From: Gemmatimonadaceae bacterium
GTDB lineage: Bacteria > Gemmatimonadota > Gemmatimonadetes > Gemmatimonadales > Gemmatimonadaceae
Assembly: GCA_020851035.1 (NCBI GenBank)
Contig: JADZDM010000023.1
Location: forward strand, 1 to 64,000
Length of the DNA: 64,000 bases
Reading direction: 5' to 3'
In this document: positions 62,648 through 64,000 of the stretch, piece by piece
How the letters are laid out: the number at the start of each line of letters is the position of its first letter
Position numbering within the stretch: position 1 is the first letter of the stretch
Position numbers and translations under genes: made by a program
The notes under the pieces: model-generated
What the model saw: only the letters and a program-made list of their open reading frames with translations
What the model was told of the DNA's origin: nothing
The model's database searches: none

Positions 62648-64000
62648 TGGCGCCACGCGGGCGCTCCGGCACCGCGGGCCGCTTCTGGTGGCGCGTCAAG
62701 GGTTTCGCTGCCCGACACCGCGAACGCCTCGCGCCGGCGACGACCGCGACGAGCGACACGACGGAGCTCGATGACCTTCGGCGGCGGCTGGAGCTCATGC
62801 TCTTCGCACTCCACGGGCGCGCCGTCAGCATCCACGATGCGCCGACGCCCGAGTCGTCCATGCTGGACCGCGTCAAGCGGAACCTCGTGCCGCGACACCT
62901 GCGCGACGATCCCATCGCGTGGACCGACGGCGACATGGTGCTGCTCCCGCCGCGGCTCCGCGATCCGCGCGGTGATCCCGCCGGCGGCGTCGCCCAATAC
63001 CGGCTGCTGGCACTGGTGCAGGCGGAGCGGATCGTGCGCGGCACGGCGAGTGTGCTGCCCGCGCTCGCGGAACCGCTCGAGCGTGATCTCTTCCTGTTGC
63101 GCGAATCCATGGCGGTCGAGGCGCGACTCACGCGCGACATCGGCGGCCTGGCCGAGCCCCTCGCGCACGCGCGCCGCGCCGCGCTGAGTGCACGCCCGCC
63201 GCTCGGTGCCCTCACCGCGACCGAGCGCGGCGTCGAAGCGATGGTGCGCGAGGCGCTCGACCCGCAGGCGGCGGAGCACGATCCGGCGCTCGCCGACAGC
63301 ACGCCGGCCGACTCGCTCGCCTGGGCGCGCGTCATGAGCACCTCGCTCAGCGGAGCCTACCTCGGCCTCGCGCCGGTGGCGCACTGGGGTGGGGTCAAGG
63401 GTTCGGTGCAGGCGCCTGCCTCGGACGACGACCCGCCGGGCCGCGACGAGAACGCACCACGCGGCGGCATGCTGCCGCTCGAGACGCGAACGGGAGACCC
63501 GCACCGCGACGGCCGTGAGAGCGACCGCGACGACCCGACGACCGAGGGCGACGCGAGCACCGACGAGCGCAGCGCGCTCGCGACGAAGCGCGCGTCCGAC
63601 CCGGCCAGCGACGACGCGGAGGCGACCGAGTCGCGGGGCGCAGCTGATGCAGCGTTGCTGCAACCGAACGACGAGCGCCCGCCACCGCGCGAGCCCCACG
63701 GATCGCCGGGCGATGCGGAGCCGGGCGTCCAGTATCCCGAGTGGGACCTCAGCGAGGGACGGTATCGTCGGAACGCGGTCACGGTGCGCGAACGCGTCGC
63801 GGAGGAGGCGGACACCACCTGGGCCAGCGACACGCTGCGCCGGAACGCACCGATGGTCCGCCGCATCCGCGAACGCTTCGAGCCGCTGCGCGCGCAGCGG
63901 ATCCGGCTCGGCCAGCAGCGCGATGGCGAGGAGCTCGACCTCCAGGCGTGCGTGCAAGCCATCGTCGACGCGCGGACCGGGCACACACCCAGTGACCGCA
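62647..64000 (+). CDS. CbbO/NorD-type VWA protein (3' end outside the window)
   Basis: An open frame from the GTG at 62647 to the window edge (451 codons, no stop). The N-terminal part is helical (RRLELMLFALHGR, LGALTATERGVEAMVREALD), the middle is acidic and low-complexity (about 255-355, Asp/Glu/Arg-rich), and it then enters the hallmark stretch YPEWDLSEGRYRRN, RRIRERFEPLRAQRIRLG, DGEELDLQACVQAIVDAR that precedes the von Willebrand A domain in CbbO/NorD proteins. Translationally linked to the ATPase upstream, so the pair call is strong; a substrate (Rubisco, nitric oxide reductase or other) cannot be set. The VWA MIDAS site itself would lie past 64000. Confidence 0.85.
   Translation, partial: MAPRGRSGTAGRFWWRVKGFAARHRERLAPATTATSDTTELDDLRRRLELMLFALHGRAVSIHDAPTPESSMLDRVKRNLVPRHLRDDPIAWTDGDMVLLPPRLRDPRGDPAGGVAQYRLLALVQAERIVRGTASVLPALAEPLERDLFLLRESMAVEARLTRDIGGLAEPLAHARRAALSARPPLGALTATERGVEAMVREALDPQAAEHDPALADSTPADSLAWARVMSTSLSGAYLGLAPVAHWGGVKGSVQAPASDDDPPGRDENAPRGGMLPLETRTGDPHRDGRESDRDDPTTEGDASTDERSALATKRASDPASDDAEATESRGAADAALLQPNDERPPPREPHGSPGDAEPGVQYPEWDLSEGRYRRNAVTVRERVAEEADTTWASDTLRRNAPMVRRIRERFEPLRAQRIRLGQQRDGEELDLQACVQAIVDARTGHTPSDR

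Noticed and set aside
62368-63984. Long minus-strand open frame (538 codons) opposite the VWA gene
   Set aside because: Its Arg/Ala-rich translation has no family features, while the plus-strand frame from 62647 carries clear CbbO/NorD motifs to the window edge. It is an antisense shadow of GC-rich codons.

Overview
High-GC (about 70%) chromosomal window from a Gram-negative-type bacterium. Many lipoprotein signal peptides, an OmpA-type outer-membrane protein with thrombospondin-3 repeats, an ECF sigma / Ser-Thr kinase-TPR pair, sigma-54 activators and hybrid histidine kinases together suggest Gemmatimonadota or a close relative. No rRNA or marker gene is present to prove this. I saw no tRNA, rRNA, CRISPR array, insertion sequence or prophage. 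About fifty protein genes are supported; one, at the right edge, is truncated by the window.

Layout. 0-7.5 kb: patatin-ferredoxin fusion, M20 peptidase, aconitase (acnA), exported one-Cys peroxiredoxin, glycerate kinase. 7.5-14.7 kb (minus strand): two copies of a three-gene cassette (sigma-54 activator, EF-hand lipoprotein, TPR protein) with another lipoprotein gene between them. 15-17 kb: agmatine-to-putrescine pair aguB-aguA. 17-20.9 kb: chemotaxis receptor, TerC transporter, lipoprotein. 21.1-22.9 kb: queC-queE-queD operon for 7-deazaguanine synthesis. 23-25.7 kb: two lipoproteins sharing an Ig-like domain, bracketed by repeats. 25.7-28.8 kb: kinase/ECF sigma operon. 29-35.5 kb: S9 peptidase, zinc-ribbon microprotein, LolA-like protein, MFS transporter, M3 peptidase. 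35.6-40.2 kb: two orphan genes and a hybrid kinase. 40.6-49 kb: OmpA protein, ABC exporter, holin-like protein, MetX-like hydrolase, second hybrid kinase. 49-56.9 kb: DUF4286, DUF4399 and DUF429-like proteins, HerA-like ATPase, eight-repeat Cys-rich lipoprotein, PHP-DUF3108 fusion. 56.9-64 kb: GT39 glycosyltransferase, TIM-barrel lipoprotein, a SUKH-like protein, and a cbbQ-cbbO/norQ-norD type AAA+/VWA pair cut by the window edge.

Most genes are housekeeping or envelope functions. Two things stand out. First, the duplicated activator/lipoprotein/TPR cassette: both activators have a receiver-like domain without a phospho-acceptor, and both lipoproteins keep a perfect 12-residue calcium loop. 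Second, a family of short intergenic repeats with a shared 23-nt plan (5-nt arm, GG[G/T]GAC[A/G]G octamer, variable 5-mer, complementary arm) occurs as single palindromes, tandem arrays and long hairpins at 2.4, 22.9, 25.7, 58.6-59.0 and 61.5-61.8 kb, with a related set at 29.0 kb. These look like REP/RAYT-type mobile repeats or operator arrays; no transposase is in view.
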